From Chamaea fasciata (taxonomy: Eukaryota; Chordata; Aves; Passeriformes; Sylviidae): 64,000 bases of DNA. A model generated the notes under the pieces. That model did not search any database and was not told the origin of the DNA. It saw only the letters and a list, made by a program, of their open reading frames with translations. The position numbers were made by a program, and so were the translations under genes. Where the stretch lies: the NCBI GenBank assembly GCA_029207755.1, contig JARCOQ010000017.1, positions 10,242,945 through 10,306,944 of the forward strand. The letters are read 5' to 3'. Of the stretch, positions 49,750 through 61,499 are shown piece by piece. Each line of letters opens with the position of its first letter. Positions within the stretch are counted from its first letter, which is position 1.

Positions 49750-50004
49750 AAACAAAAAGGTAATTCATAAAAGGAGTCTTCCAACAGAGGGATGAAACTG
49801 GACATACTGAATTTAGAAATATCTAAAAGCAATTTACCAGTCAATGGTGGTCGAAAATAGCATCACTGCAATATTTGTTTTGAGAGGGAAGAGCTACATG
49901 AACTTTGGTACCATCAGTATTAGTGGCATAAAATATCATCAGGTGAATAGAATTTAGGAGAGAGTGGCAGAAAATCATAATCCTGGGAGTTCCTGTGGGC
50001 ATAA

Positions 50005-50062
50005 TGCAATCAATGAATTCTCTGGACCTCATTTTTCCCCACTGTAAAACAGGTACAATCCA
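50005..50062 (+). repeat. MIR-like relic, core fragment
   Basis: CTCTGGACCTCATTTTTCCC followed by CACTGTAAAACAGGTACAAT matches the sense MIR core 'tctgggcctcagtttccccatctgtaaaatggggataat' with scattered substitutions. It is short but the match order is distinctive. Confidence 0.45.
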
Positions 50063-50148
50063 TTAGACTCAGGAGAATTCTTTTTTTCTTAGGTGCTTCT
50101 TTGAATTTGGCATCTGCCATGGACAGACAATGTATGTGAAGAATGGAA

Positions 50149-50265
50149 GAATCATAGAATCGTTTGGGTTTGGAAAAGACCTTTTCATTGCAACCCCCCT
50201 GGCAGGGACACCTTCACTAGACCAGGGTGCCCCAATTTCCACCCAGCCTGGCCTTGAAACCTTCA
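50149..50265 (-). mobile_element. CR1 LINE fragment, 3' end
   Basis: The plus strand reads GAATCATAGAATCGTTTGGG, TTTGGAAAAGACC, CCCCCCTGGCAGGGACACCT, CACTAGACCAGGGTGCCCCA and CAGCCTGGCCTTGAAACCTT: a reverse-complement CR1 3' end with several short deletions. It is the first of two CR1 heads in the same orientation 225 bp apart. Confidence 0.75.
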
Positions 50266-50374
50266 GACTCATTTTGGACACCCTGACACAGGCTGTACAT
50301 GAAACATCTGGCAGTAAAAAACCTGAGCATCCAGAGGGGAATGCTGCAAGTCCACTGACTGCAGTAAAAATGTG

Positions 50375-50425
50375 GAACCATGGAGTGGTTTAAGTTGGAA
50401 AAGACCTGTAAGATCGGTGAGTCCA
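50375..50425 (-). mobile_element. CR1 LINE fragment, extreme 3' end
   Basis: AACCATGGAGTGGTTTAAGT, TGGAAAAGACCTGTAAGATC and GGTGAGTCCA match the reverse complement of the CR1 terminus ('aatcatggaatggtttaggttggaaaagacctttaagatcatcgagtcca'). CR1 similarity is not evident after about 50425. Confidence 0.65.
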
Positions 50426-52069
50426 CATGTTTGTGTTACACCATAATTGCTCAGCTTGTACATCAAACAGCAAAACAATTAGCATGTAACTGTACTTAAC
50501 ACACCTGAACATCCCTGACTTCACTGAATCCTTTATATGGAAAAATTTCCCTCTTACTTTAAACAGATTTAAAGCAAATTTGCCTCACCTCTTTCCACAC
50601 TTGCCACATCTCCAGGTATTACCTGGCAATGCTACTGCTCTCACTGAGCAATCTGAGGCTAAAACCCTTGACGTGAAGGCACCCTTGTTCCACCACTGGA
50701 TTCTTTGGAAGTACAAGGCATTGGACACATCCCAAACCCATTTTTCCATTTGTAGAATGAAGAGTCTTTTCTACTGAGTTGTTATAACTGGATCCACCGC
50801 TACAGAAGTTGGGTGTATCTTTGCCACATTTTTTTACGTGGGGTATGAACACGTATTTCTTTCCAAACACGTTTATTTCCAAAAGAACAGAACTGACTAG
50901 AAAGCTCAGAATTCAGGAATATTTAAAATGACAAGAGGCTGGGAACAAGGAGGATACACTGCAGTGGGGTTATTCCAGCCTCATGTGCTCTTTTTGAGGC
51001 CTACTGTCCCAGGCCAATGTCACACTTCTGCTCCCAGCAGGGTGACCACAGAGGAGAGGACCTGGTCTGGTCACTTGGTCACAGCTACCTAAGGCAGCCA
51101 AAAAGTTCAGTGGCTGCCTGTGGTTTCAAATCCCAGAACCCATAAAGCACAAATACAGGTTTCAAATGCGAGGCTGTGACCTCTCCACTCACCAATAAAA
51201 CATGCCCAAAGTCACAATAAACAAAACATTACAATTCGGGGTGGCAAGGCATAAACCAGTCATATGTATTTTCTTTCTGGCCACTTAAGCAAATCTTAGC
51301 CTTTACCAAAAACTACCTCGGTGAACTAAGTTAGCAAAACAATCCTGATTACAACATAGGTTAGAAAAAATAAGTCAAATAAACTTAACCTAGAGTTTCT
51401 CATGGGATGTTTTATGTTCTTGCTGCTGTAGAGTGGAGTATGGGCCAGGATAAACATGGAAGGGACACAAGTGTGATAATATAATGACACCTTTTATTAG
51501 CTCAAAGACGAAAAAAAAAGAATAACAGAACTTCAGATAAATCAAAGGTCTTTTTTCTTCACTTTCAAGATGCAGAAAGGAAAAACCACAGCTTGTATAT
51601 TCCTGACAATGCTCATCTTGTCAGGAGCATGAACCCACGCTGTTGGCTCTCCATGTCTGGATAGCCAGCGAGGGAGGGGGAAGGGGAGAAAAAGAGTGGC
51701 TTTGTAGGAATTGAAGGAACTGACAGCTGGTTATACAACGATACAGATTTCCAGGTCATACTTAACAGCACGAATAATAAACTGCAAGGAGCTGCTGGCT
51801 ACTTTCAGAGTGACACTGTGGTAACCTTGTTAAGCTGTGTTCCCTGGGCTACCGACGGAGCCCCAGCCCATCACAGCCAGGGCAGGAGCAGAGGCAGAAT
51901 TTTAGGGAATACTTCTGCAGGAGCTGAAGATGGGCACTCCTATGCATCTGGGAATCTCCAGAGAGGGGACAAGATTCAGAGCTGCTGGATGGAAAAAACC
52001 CAAACCAAATAAACCCCCCAAAAAACCCCAAATAAAACAAGCAGTGCCCAAGAGGAGATAAACCCGCAG

Positions 52070-52215
52070 ATAAAAGAGATGTGCTGGCAGTCTGGTATCT
52101 GCTGGCTATTAGCAGAGTTGGTGCAGTGGATTAATGACTTCTTTTCTGTCCTCTTACATCTCTTTCAGCCACTGCCATCATTTGTTATAGCATCCTTACT
52201 TTGTTGCTCAGATTG
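52070..52215. promoter_or_regulatory. Possible conserved non-coding block
   Basis: A stretch with GATAAAAGAG, GGATTAATGACTT, CATTTGTTATAGC and CAGATTGACAAAAG, without repeats or a good frame. Weak support. Confidence 0.18.
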
Positions 52216-52562
52216 ACAAAAGAGGAATAAACTTCACCCTGCAGCTGTTTTCAGGAGAAAATACCTATTCCCCAGGAACTGGATACTAGATTCAGTGAGG
52301 AGTTGCTATTTTTCCCATCAGTTCAAGGCACTGTAGTAGCAGACATTTTTGCCTGGGTATTTCAGATATGCCCACCTATGTCCTAAACAATACTGGCCTC
52401 CTGTGAATATACATTTTTAAATGGAAGCATTTTAGAGCAGTAGGCTAGAAAGTGTATTAAAGGATCTATCACGTTGATTTTAAAGGATTACATTTTGACA
52501 TCTTTGGTGCAGACAGACCAAGAAGCTTAAAATGTATTTATGACACAAGAACCAGATTAAAT

Positions 52563-52600
52563 CCATTTTACTCTTTCTAAGCCATTTTACTCTTTCTAAG
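52563..52600 (+). repeat. Exact 19-bp tandem duplication
   Basis: CCATTTTACTCTTTCTAAG occurs twice back to back with no difference, which suggests a recent duplication. Confidence 0.9.
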
Positions 52601-54827
52601 TAGATCACAAACTTCCTCAGCAATAATGGTTTCTTTTTTTTTCGTTGGGTTTTTTTTTTTCATTTGACTAAAATAAAAAAAAGGATTAATAGGATTTAGG
52701 AGGACTGGAAAGAAGAAGCAGTTTCTAAAGGAAATTTCAGAATACAGGCAAGGGAGAGGGAAAGAGGAGACATTCCTAACACATTTCTTGTTAATACCCT
52801 CCTACCTTCATTTAGTGCAAAACTACAAATCACTTATTTCCCTAAATGTCAGTATACAAATATAAAATACGTACATAGTTGTTATTTGTTACATATATTT
52901 ATGGCTTCAGAGATGCAAAGAGGGAAAGCAGGAGGAGCCTAATGCAGGCAGGAGGCAGCCAGAGAGAGCCTGAAGGAACAGGAGAGAAGTCAACATTCCA
53001 TTTTTTAATTTTTGCTCCCACAGCATAACTCTGAAACACAGAGGCACAGTAAAAGAAAGAGAACAAAAATCTGTTTTTACATCAGGACCAGTTTGTGCAT
53101 TTCCATAGAAGAAGGAACCTCTGGACCAAGTAGAAGGGCTGGGAATGTACCCAGGGGGCAGCCCGGGGAGTGTGGACAACTACGCTGTAACCCAATGGCT
53201 GAGGGCTCACCTGCCCTGCCAAACTCCAGCGCTCCAGGAAAAACCTTGATGGATTTCAAAAACAGCTGGAGAGAACATGTTCCATCCCCAGGATTGCCTG
53301 GAAGCCTGGGCTGCAGCACAGGAGTTACCCCATCTCCAAGGACCTCAGGGAGGATAATTTTGCTGATGCTGGGTGTGCCCTGGCTGATTCAGAGATACTC
53401 AGACAGTACCAGGGAGAGTGCCCAGAGATTGGGAGATAGAGGCCACAGTGAGCTGGTACATGCCAGCACTGGGACACAAACAGTTTTGGCCACCAGCTCA
53501 CTCTCACCCAGTTTCCCCACTAGCTCTGTAAAACTAGGAGAGGGAAGCAAATGGCAAAAAATATATCCCTTAAATTTGCTTATCTTCATTTCTCCTGGCC
53601 TCCTGCCAACCAAGCTATTGTTTGCCGCAGTAGTACGCTGAATAAAAGTTAAATCTCTTTAGGGTTATTTTTATGGATTATACAGCTTTTAGTTAACAAT
53701 TATTCTGCCACTAAGGCTAATATGATTTAGATATTCTCTTTTATGGAAGAGAACAAACTGGCAGGTGGACACATGGAGAATGCCAGGTTACAAAGCACCT
53801 CTGATATCCAGTTATCACCTGGGCAATTTAACAGGACAGAGTCCATAGGCTTTTTGTATTTCTTAGCCACAGGAAACTTTGGAGGGTGAATGTTTTTGGA
53901 GACAAGGCCTACAGAGTAGGCCAAGCAACATGATGTAAAAACATCAGCTTTACCTAAGTACACTGCACCTTTATCCAGGCCTAAACTGAAATACTACTCT
54001 ATGCAATAAGCATAATGAAAAAAGAGGGAAACCCATTTTTTGCCAGTTTTGGAAGGGCAAGGGTGGTTTCTACTGTAGCAGAGGCCAAATGAGTGGCTGC
54101 AGTTTACCTGTCTATACATGGCTGCTTAGACCACAGCAGAAATTAGCCTTGGTACAGGAAATGCAAAAGAAAGCTGAATGTATGTGATCTATAGCATTAT
54201 TTATTGTAGCAGCTTTGGGTCATTCCACAGGTCACATGTTTCCTTTATTGGATTAGCAGTGAACACATGTGTGCATCACACACACAGAGCAAATTCTTGC
54301 CTCTTTTAGTCTGACTTTTTGGCTAGGTGGCAAGAAAACGCCATTTTTCGTTTACCACAGTGAAGCACTGACAGAAAGCTTTACCCCAGTACCTGCCAGG
54401 CTCACCCCAAATCTCCGTCCAGCTCTCCTTCAGCCATGCACAGGTGTCCCCTTCTTGCCCCGGTATGGTCCCATTAACCTGAGCCACTGCTTCAGCCACC
54501 CCTCCAAGCCATTCTTGCCTGTGGGGTGGGCAACTGGCTACCAGTCACAATCCTGGATTTTTGGAAATCAGACAAATCTCCCATTTCTGGAAGGAGTAGC
54601 TGCCCTAAATCTCCGTCACTGGTGCAGCTCTTCAAGAGCACTGTAGTTCTCCACCAAATTGAATCTTCCCTGACAGTTGGCAGCACATCAGAGACAATTC
54701 ACAGGCATATTTTTTCCCCTTTCCTAACAGGAAATAGAGCTTGTGTTACATTTACAGTGACCTGGAGCTCCGGGGGCAGACTAATATCTCACCTAAACAA
54801 ACAGACAGTATTTCTTCCCCGATACAG

Positions 54828-55019
54828 GCAGATGGGCTGAAAGGGAAAGCTGCCTTGGCTCTGACCGTCTCAGCTCCCAGCAGCAGTGTGGGAGGCACCA
54901 AAACGTGCAAACCTGTGAACACCAACACAGAGATCCCCAACACAGCGCAGGATGATGGCTCAGAAAGTCTGGAGCTGCAGGTCGGCTTTTGCACTTGGTC
55001 TTTGTTTTTGTTTTTATGA
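54828..55019 (+). other. Weak terminal-exon-like segment with downstream AATAAA
   Basis: Seen: a pyrimidine-rich acceptor-like end (TATTTCTTCCCCGATACAG, ending 54827) is followed by about 63 open codons to a TGA at 55017. The first 51 or so codons are GC3-rich and give a hydrophilic Ser/Thr/Asn-rich peptide (including TCKPVNTNTEIPNTAQDDGS). An AATAAA lies at 55345-55350, at a plausible distance for a short 3' UTR. No usable donor is obvious: the only GT after the GC3-rich part is GTCGGC. An opposite-strand frame is also open over the same bases, which argues for compositional chance. Confidence 0.14.
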
Positions 55020-57914
55020 AATTGCCATTGTCTCATCTCCTGTGGACCTCAGGGGGGTCCCTCTGATGGTGTGAACTGGGGGGGTTCATTGCTCAACCCA
55101 TGGTGAGGCAGAGAGGACCCAAACGGCCTCCTCTGCTAAACCTCTCCACCTCCTTGCAGTCTGCAGCATTTCCCCAGGAGGTTCCCACTTGCCTTTGTGG
55201 GGACAGGGAGATAATTCTGGGCTTTATTTGTGGTGGATTTGAAAAAGCAAACTCCAAACTGTGTGAAACGACTCTGGGGGACAGTAACTTACAACAGATG
55301 TCACGATTGTTCAATGTCTGACTGACGAGAGAGCTCTCAGAAATAATAAACGCCCACATGTGCTTGCAACACCAATAGTATTCAGATACTATTTATCTTG
55401 GATTTCCCTGCCCTGATATACTACATGTCTGCTTTGCCCTGAAATGATAGCCTGTTCATCCCTTGTAAAAATCAGAGAAACAAACCCAAACTTGATGGGG
55501 AAATCTCCCGATTGCAAAACTCCGCACCATAAGTACATCGCACCAAGCATGCACACGAAAAGCAGAAGTGAAAAGAAGTTTCACACCCATTAACTCCAAA
55601 TGCCAAAGGCAGCAGAAAATCCTGCATGTTTCAACGGCTCACCTAGCCCAGAAACAGGATTCACATCTCTGCTGCCCAAAACCCCACTCAGCTTAGCAGG
55701 AGATGCTGTTTTGGAATAAACAGGCTTTGCTTCAAATCCTCAGCTCCCCCCAGCGTGCACAGGATCAGGCCTCACAAAGTTCCCTTGCCTTTAGGATAAC
55801 CAAGGAAAGCACCGTTTATAGCTGAAGGCAACGTGTCTCCCGTATCTCAAATAGTTTTGCTTTCCAAAATACCATGGAGAACTAAAAACTCAGCCGCTCC
55901 TCCCCTGCATGTCCATCCCCTGTGGCAAAGAGTCACAGCAAGGTGGAGGGACTCCCTGACAGCTTGGGGTGAGCACCCATGACAGGTAGCCCCTCTGTGC
56001 AACTCCTTCCTGAGCCTAGGCCCATCCAACAAGATTCCTGTCTGAATCCAGTACAGGAAAAAATACATTTCAGGCTGCTGAGAGCCAGACAAAGTCTGCC
56101 TTCCTAGACAAAACCAGAATAGCGGCAGGAGGAGTGAAATCCAAAGTGGGATAAATGTCTGTAGCAGAAAATATTCTCTGAGGGAGCAGCAGAGAGAGAG
56201 TGTCAGGCGAAGGAGCGATGCTGCAGGAATGACTGGCTTTGAGCTGTCGTGTTGGCTTTTCAGTGAAACCACAAGTGTGTTGATGTTAGGCACAGAGCTC
56301 TCTCTCCCTGGTTATTTCCAGGAATCGGCCATGGGCAGTTGACAATTAGAAGAGCAGAGTGAGAGCTGTGGCTGCCCTGTCTCCACAGCTCTGAGGTTCT
56401 TGGTTCACTCTCCTTGCAAGAGAAACAGCTGTTGACCTTCGGTTTTCTGTGTCACTCACTGCCAGGGCCTTGGATAGAGGTATTTTAGGATGACTGTGTC
56501 TGTTTACACCAACAGTTACAACATAACTCCTACAAATCTCACCTTGTTAGGTGGACAAGCAATGTGCCAGCCAGCAGTCACTCCTACTTGTGTGGATACT
56601 CTTTAATCATCCTCTTCTCTACTTCTGCTAGGCCAGGGCTGAATTTGGGAAAGCAACTGAATTTTAACTCCCTGAATCTATTTCGGGGCCCCCAAAACCT
56701 CCTGCTGAAGCTCGGTGAAACCCTATGCCAGCCTCAAACGAGTGAGAATTTTCTGTGACTGCATCCTGTGGTTTCAGCTGGTTTTGCAATTAAGCTTGTG
56801 TCCTAGTTTCATTCTGAATTTCAGCTGATGCCATGCTCAACTCAGATAAATCAGAACCTTAAAATGAAGCTCAGCCCTGTGTGAGCCTCTTCTCTGAACT
56901 GTTGCCCTACACTTTTCTGTTGTTGTTATTCTCTTTTTTCCTCTTTCCCACTTCACTCCTAGTCAGGTCAAACTCTCCCCTAGTCACTCCTCTTTCCTTT
57001 ATGGCATAAGGAGTCTCTCAGGTTGTTTGGAGGTGGCTACTGAGCCTTTCCTTGCACATTAATCTGTGGCTTTGCTTTCAGCCCTCATCATGCATTGCTG
57101 AAAATGTTAAACACAAGCAGCTCTGTCTTCCGTGGATGAGCACGTGCTGATGGGCTTTGAATACTGGGCTCAGCGTCCCCCAAAAACCCATCAGGTGTGC
57201 ACACATGGGTGATTGCTGCCTGTGCATCAGGAGAGCTCAGCAGATATGACAGCGTTTGTGTGGCCTGAGAAGCACTTTCTTGACTTGTTAACAGCCCAGA
57301 GGATGAAAAGGTAGGAAAGATAAACAAGCATTAAAATGAAGAAGAGTAGTCAAGTGGCTCAGATCTTTCAAAAGCTCAAGGGCTTCATGTCCTTCCAGGA
57401 GTCTGAAGTTGAGAAGCTGAAATCTGCAATTTAATCTAAAGCAGAGAAATGAGAGGTCAGCAGGAGGAGGCCACTTGTATGTGCTGAAGGTTTGGAGATG
57501 CAGTCGTGGGCTTTTTGTTTTGCAACTGAACGTGTTGCCTCCATCTGTGTAAACAAAAAGCAGAGAAAGTTACCATCACAGGGCAAATACAGGAGAGGGA
57601 AAGAGGGCTGAGCACGTTTTGGCCACACAGCAAAAAAAATTGATGGGATTTCAGCTTCAGCTCAGTTGTGTCTTCATTTTCCAACACAAATCGTGAAAAA
57701 AGGAGCAAATGTCCAACAAAAAGGTGAAAGGGGAAAGACCTTTTGAGGACTGCACCATCCAGGCCAGCCACATGAGCTGTGAGAACTCAATTTGATTTTT
57801 ATGTGGTGGGACGTGTGCCTAGGACTCTAAATAATGCTGTGTTGTCTGGAATGTTACACAGAGTCCCAGCTAGATGGGGTCCTGAGTCGACACAGCTGGA
57901 GGGAAAACTCTGCA

Positions 57915-58110
57915 GGAGCCCCATGCAAATAAATAAATAGATATTAAAAAATCAGCCCCATTCAGATATTTGTAGTGGTTTTGTTATTAGGTACATTAAA
58001 ATCATCCCCAACATCCAATGACACCTTAAGTTGTGCTACCTTTGTGTAATTAGCGATCTTTTAAATATTACCTCTGTATAAATGCATAAATTTTTTGTCT
58101 GCCTTATCCA
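57915..58110. promoter_or_regulatory. Possible conserved non-coding block
   Basis: It starts with the octamer-containing CCATGCAAATAAATAAATAG (octamer 57923-57930) and continues through GGTACATTAAAATCATCC and GTGTAATTAGCGATC. Unique AT-rich sequence with POU/homeodomain words. Confidence 0.2.
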
Positions 58111-61100
58111 GATCTGCCTTGCCCTGCCCAATATTCTCCAGCATGCCCTTTGTTCCCCATAACTTTTTTAGAGGTTTTCTCATACATTCTTTCAGGTGCA
58201 TCTAGTCTGCTGGATAAGACACTGAATTTGTTCATTTTCTTAAAAAAGTTCCAGCCAAAAAAAGGCATTTGCCTAAAGCTTGTCATGTATTAACAAAAAA
58301 CTCTGCCTAAACAGGGTTATAATTAAAACTGTCACACAAAGCGTTAATAATGATTTTTTTTAAAAAAAAAAAAAATTTTTAAAAAGTCAGATCATCAAAT
58401 CCCCTGAAATCTGTGAGTACCTCAGGATGTGGCTGGATTGCAGAGAAAAGGTATCCCACTGCAAGCCTTGCATGCAGATCCCTGTGGGATGTCACTGCAG
58501 ATCCGTTCTGGCCTGTGTTTCCTTAAGTAAAACCTGGGTGTGAGGGAGTCAGGGAGAGCTCTGCTCCAGCAGCAACTTCCACCCAGGAGCTGCAGGGGCT
58601 GGGGCTCACATCTCACCCAGGGCCACTGGATGAGCTGCAGGCTCCCACGATGCAGTTTGGCCAACTGGAATGAAAGTAAAATATCAATTTACAGTACTTT
58701 TTTAACTGTATAAAGGAAACATTAATGATAGACAAATAGAAAATGTATGTAGTGACTAGAATAGAATGATTGAAGAAACCTTGGAAGCTCTTACAAGCAG
58801 CTGGCATTGGCTCAGGATGTGTATTTATCGAGATACCAGAAATCTCTGACAAAAAACAATAGAAATCAATCTGTGGAAAAGCTGGTAAAGTTTCCTTTCC
58901 TTAGCTTTGAGTGTGGGCCCATAATATGGTTTAGATTTTTTTTAAAGCTATCAGATAATAACAGATGCTTTCCCTGTGACCCTCTCCCTGTCGCATACAG
59001 CCCCCAAATCAGATCCAAACCGGATAGTGTGGGCAGAACAATGGGAAGCAGATAGCATCTGGTGCTGTAAAACTAAACACAAAAGAAAGGAAGAAGAAGA
59101 AAAATCACACTCCAAGTGCTTAAGTAACTGTCTCCTTCCCTCTTCCACCTTTTTTTTTTTTTAAATTTTTTTGGTAACTTGATTGAAATTGAAATCACAA
59201 AGTAGACCTTCAGAGAGCCAGGGCAGGAGAGGAGGAAGGAGATAACTTTTTTAAGACCAGGTCTGCTGCCTTTTCACACAGGTGATGGGTTGCGAGGAGC
59301 TGGGCAATGGCTTCTCTGGGCAAGACTGCACTCCCTAAAATAAAGAGGAACACTCAGTACCATCCATGAACTTTGATTCCACACTTAAGCAAGGCTCTTT
59401 ACTACTCTATATTTACTATTCAATACCAACAGCACTTCTGCTTCAAAATTGTCAGGCAGTGAGTCAGAGTGAAAAAAAAACAAAAAAAGGGATGTGATTT
59501 CTGTGATCCATCTTGTACAGGCAGTAATATAAAAGGTGTAAACAATGTATTATTGCTGTCATTCCTGTTGACTTATTATTAAGATTATTTTGGAATCCTC
59601 TGGATTCCTCTATCACATCCCAGTACTAAAACTTTGTAGAATGTACATAAATTGTGAAAGTACTTAATACCAACTTCAGGCCTTTTTTTCTCTTATCTTT
59701 TTTCTGTGTATCAGAAAAAAAAAAAAAGGCACAGATTCAATGAAAATGCAAAGGCAGCTTCTGAAAAATCAGAAGTCAAAATGAGATGAAACGTTTCACA
59801 CCACACAAATACACAAGATTTGTCGTGCCAGCCTAATTATGTGAGGAATCAGCCCTGTGCTCTACCCTTTTTATCCCTCTTTGCTGTGTAAACTACTCAA
59901 AACTGGAGGGCACATGTCACTTACACTGACATGCAAATCATTACTGCTTTGTCTGCCAGGAAATTTGTGTAAACCAATGCTGAGTTCAGGTTCATTATAT
60001 TGACATTTTTGCCAACAAGTAAATTGAAAGGTTACATTGTTGACATACCAGATGTTATGCAAACTGCTTTTCAAACCATGGTTTCCATACATCTCTATAA
60101 ATAAATAAATTAGACACTTACAAATGGTGTGTGAATCAATATATGGTAAATCACCAATTTATATACACATAGCAAAAACTACTGTGTGTAAACCCCATAT
60201 TTCACACAATGTCAAAACCTCCTTTTCCACCCAGTACTTTTCATTTCCCTGAAAATAGCTGTCATCTATGTAAATGTTTTCCCTCAAGACCAACTGTTCT
60301 TCATGGTAAGAACAGTACACGGAAACCTGGGTGCCTGAATTAGCACATGGTGTTATCAATGAGAGTTAAGAATACAAGTGAGAGCTGGGCTACAACGCAG
60401 CTTTAAGGTTTTGAGTTTATGTAGCTAAAAGAGTAGATTTGCATGTGCTAATTTCAGGAACGCTCGGGTTTTTTAATATGGATTTGCTCCAGTTTGGATT
60501 TAGCCTCGGGGTATTTTGACCCCCTCCTTCTGCATTTTTTTATCCCTTGACTCAAATAACAAAAATGAGCAAAATGTTGTTTGTCCAATGAGATACTCAT
60601 GTGAGACTGTTCTCCCTTCTTGGTGATGCAAATCAGCACTGACCTTGGAAATTCAGCCTCTATGAAGCACATGAGGTTCACAACAAAACCACGAGGGTTG
60701 ATAGTGCGGTTTTAAAATGGTGCTTCATTCCCTCCTTTTCAGGACTAAAACTAAGAGGGGCTGCCCCCAGCTTAGCTTACAAAGGACTTCAGGTACCTCA
60801 GGCTTTGCTACTGCAGCAGAAAAAATGGTATTTGGTCCTTGTTTGGTCTCCCACTGCAATCATTATTTCTCCCCTGAAGTGCCCACGATTTCTGCTGTGC
60901 CCAGTTTCCAACGTATGAATTTATTGTGGTGTAAATCAGGGCAAAACAGACTGATATCCTAAATCTCCAGCTGCAGAGAAATGAGATTTCTTGGAATGAC
61001 GGTGCTGCCTTCTGCCAGTTGCCTCATCTCCTGATAAAAGCAATGTCATAACAGATCAGCTTTTCTGTAGGACCTTATGTACATTCAACATACAGACACA

Positions 61101-61412
61101 GAATGGTCTCAATACACTCCAAAAGGCTCCTCCAAGCTGGAAGAAGCCTTGATCAGTGCAGACCTTTCTCAACCAGCTGTGACACAGGACTGTGTCTTTC
61201 CCAGTTTATAATTCTTTGCTGAGTGCTCATACTGAAATTGTTTCATAACCACATGAATTTGGAGTTTTCATTTCGCCCTTGGAAGAAATGTAGAGCCTGG
61301 CACGCTGACAAGTATAACAGTGTGTAAAAGCACAATTAACTTATGCTCCCACCCCATTTTTTTACATTTCTAAGGAAGCCCTGAGATTTCAGAGTGATTG
61401 TTTTCACTTCAG

Positions 61413-61499
61413 AGCCAGCAGCACACGATCACTTCATCAGCAGTGCCGTGCGAAGCCGGCGTGTTCGGCCACCGGCACGAGCCCCCGGCCCAGCACTGG
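61413..61499 (+). CDS. Candidate internal coding exon (unidentified gene)
   Basis: Seen: an 87-nt open block of 29 codons. It is preceded by a pyrimidine-rich 3' splice-site-like end (TTGTTTTCACTTCAG) and followed directly by a consensus 5' splice site (GG|GTGAGT at 61500). In the frame starting at the first exon base there is no stop, the length keeps the reading frame (phase 0/0), and about three quarters of third positions are G or C although the surrounding DNA is AT-rich. Eight CpGs fall within about 50 bp, which is very unusual here. The peptide includes CEAGVFGHRHEPPAQHW, with one cysteine and a His/Pro-rich end; I recognise no domain or family. Inference: an internal exon, possibly alternative, of a + strand gene whose other exons lie outside the window or were missed. 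It could instead be a lone CpG-rich regulatory block. An acceptor two bases further in (CAGAG|CC) would change the phase. Confidence 0.38.

Larger units (their letters stand above)
50426..61412. other. Gene-free stretch
   Basis: About 11 kb. It includes the longest repeat-free frame (53012-53641, +, 209 codons, no domain), the terminal-exon-like frame at 54828, a 19-bp duplication at 52563, and octamers at 57923, 59931, 60437 and 60626. No repeat family is recognised between 50.4 and 61.4 kb. Confidence 0.6.

Noticed and set aside
50426..50640. Continuation of the CR1 copy or an LTR fragment
   Set aside because: After the first ~50 bp the order of CR1 landmarks is lost, and no TG...CA LTR ends or duplicated LTR could be identified.
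53012..53641. 209-codon open frame on + strand
   Set aside because: It lies in a locally GC-richer patch where stops are scarcer. Minus-strand frames are also open, no domain is visible, and no convincing splice sites or promoter frame it.
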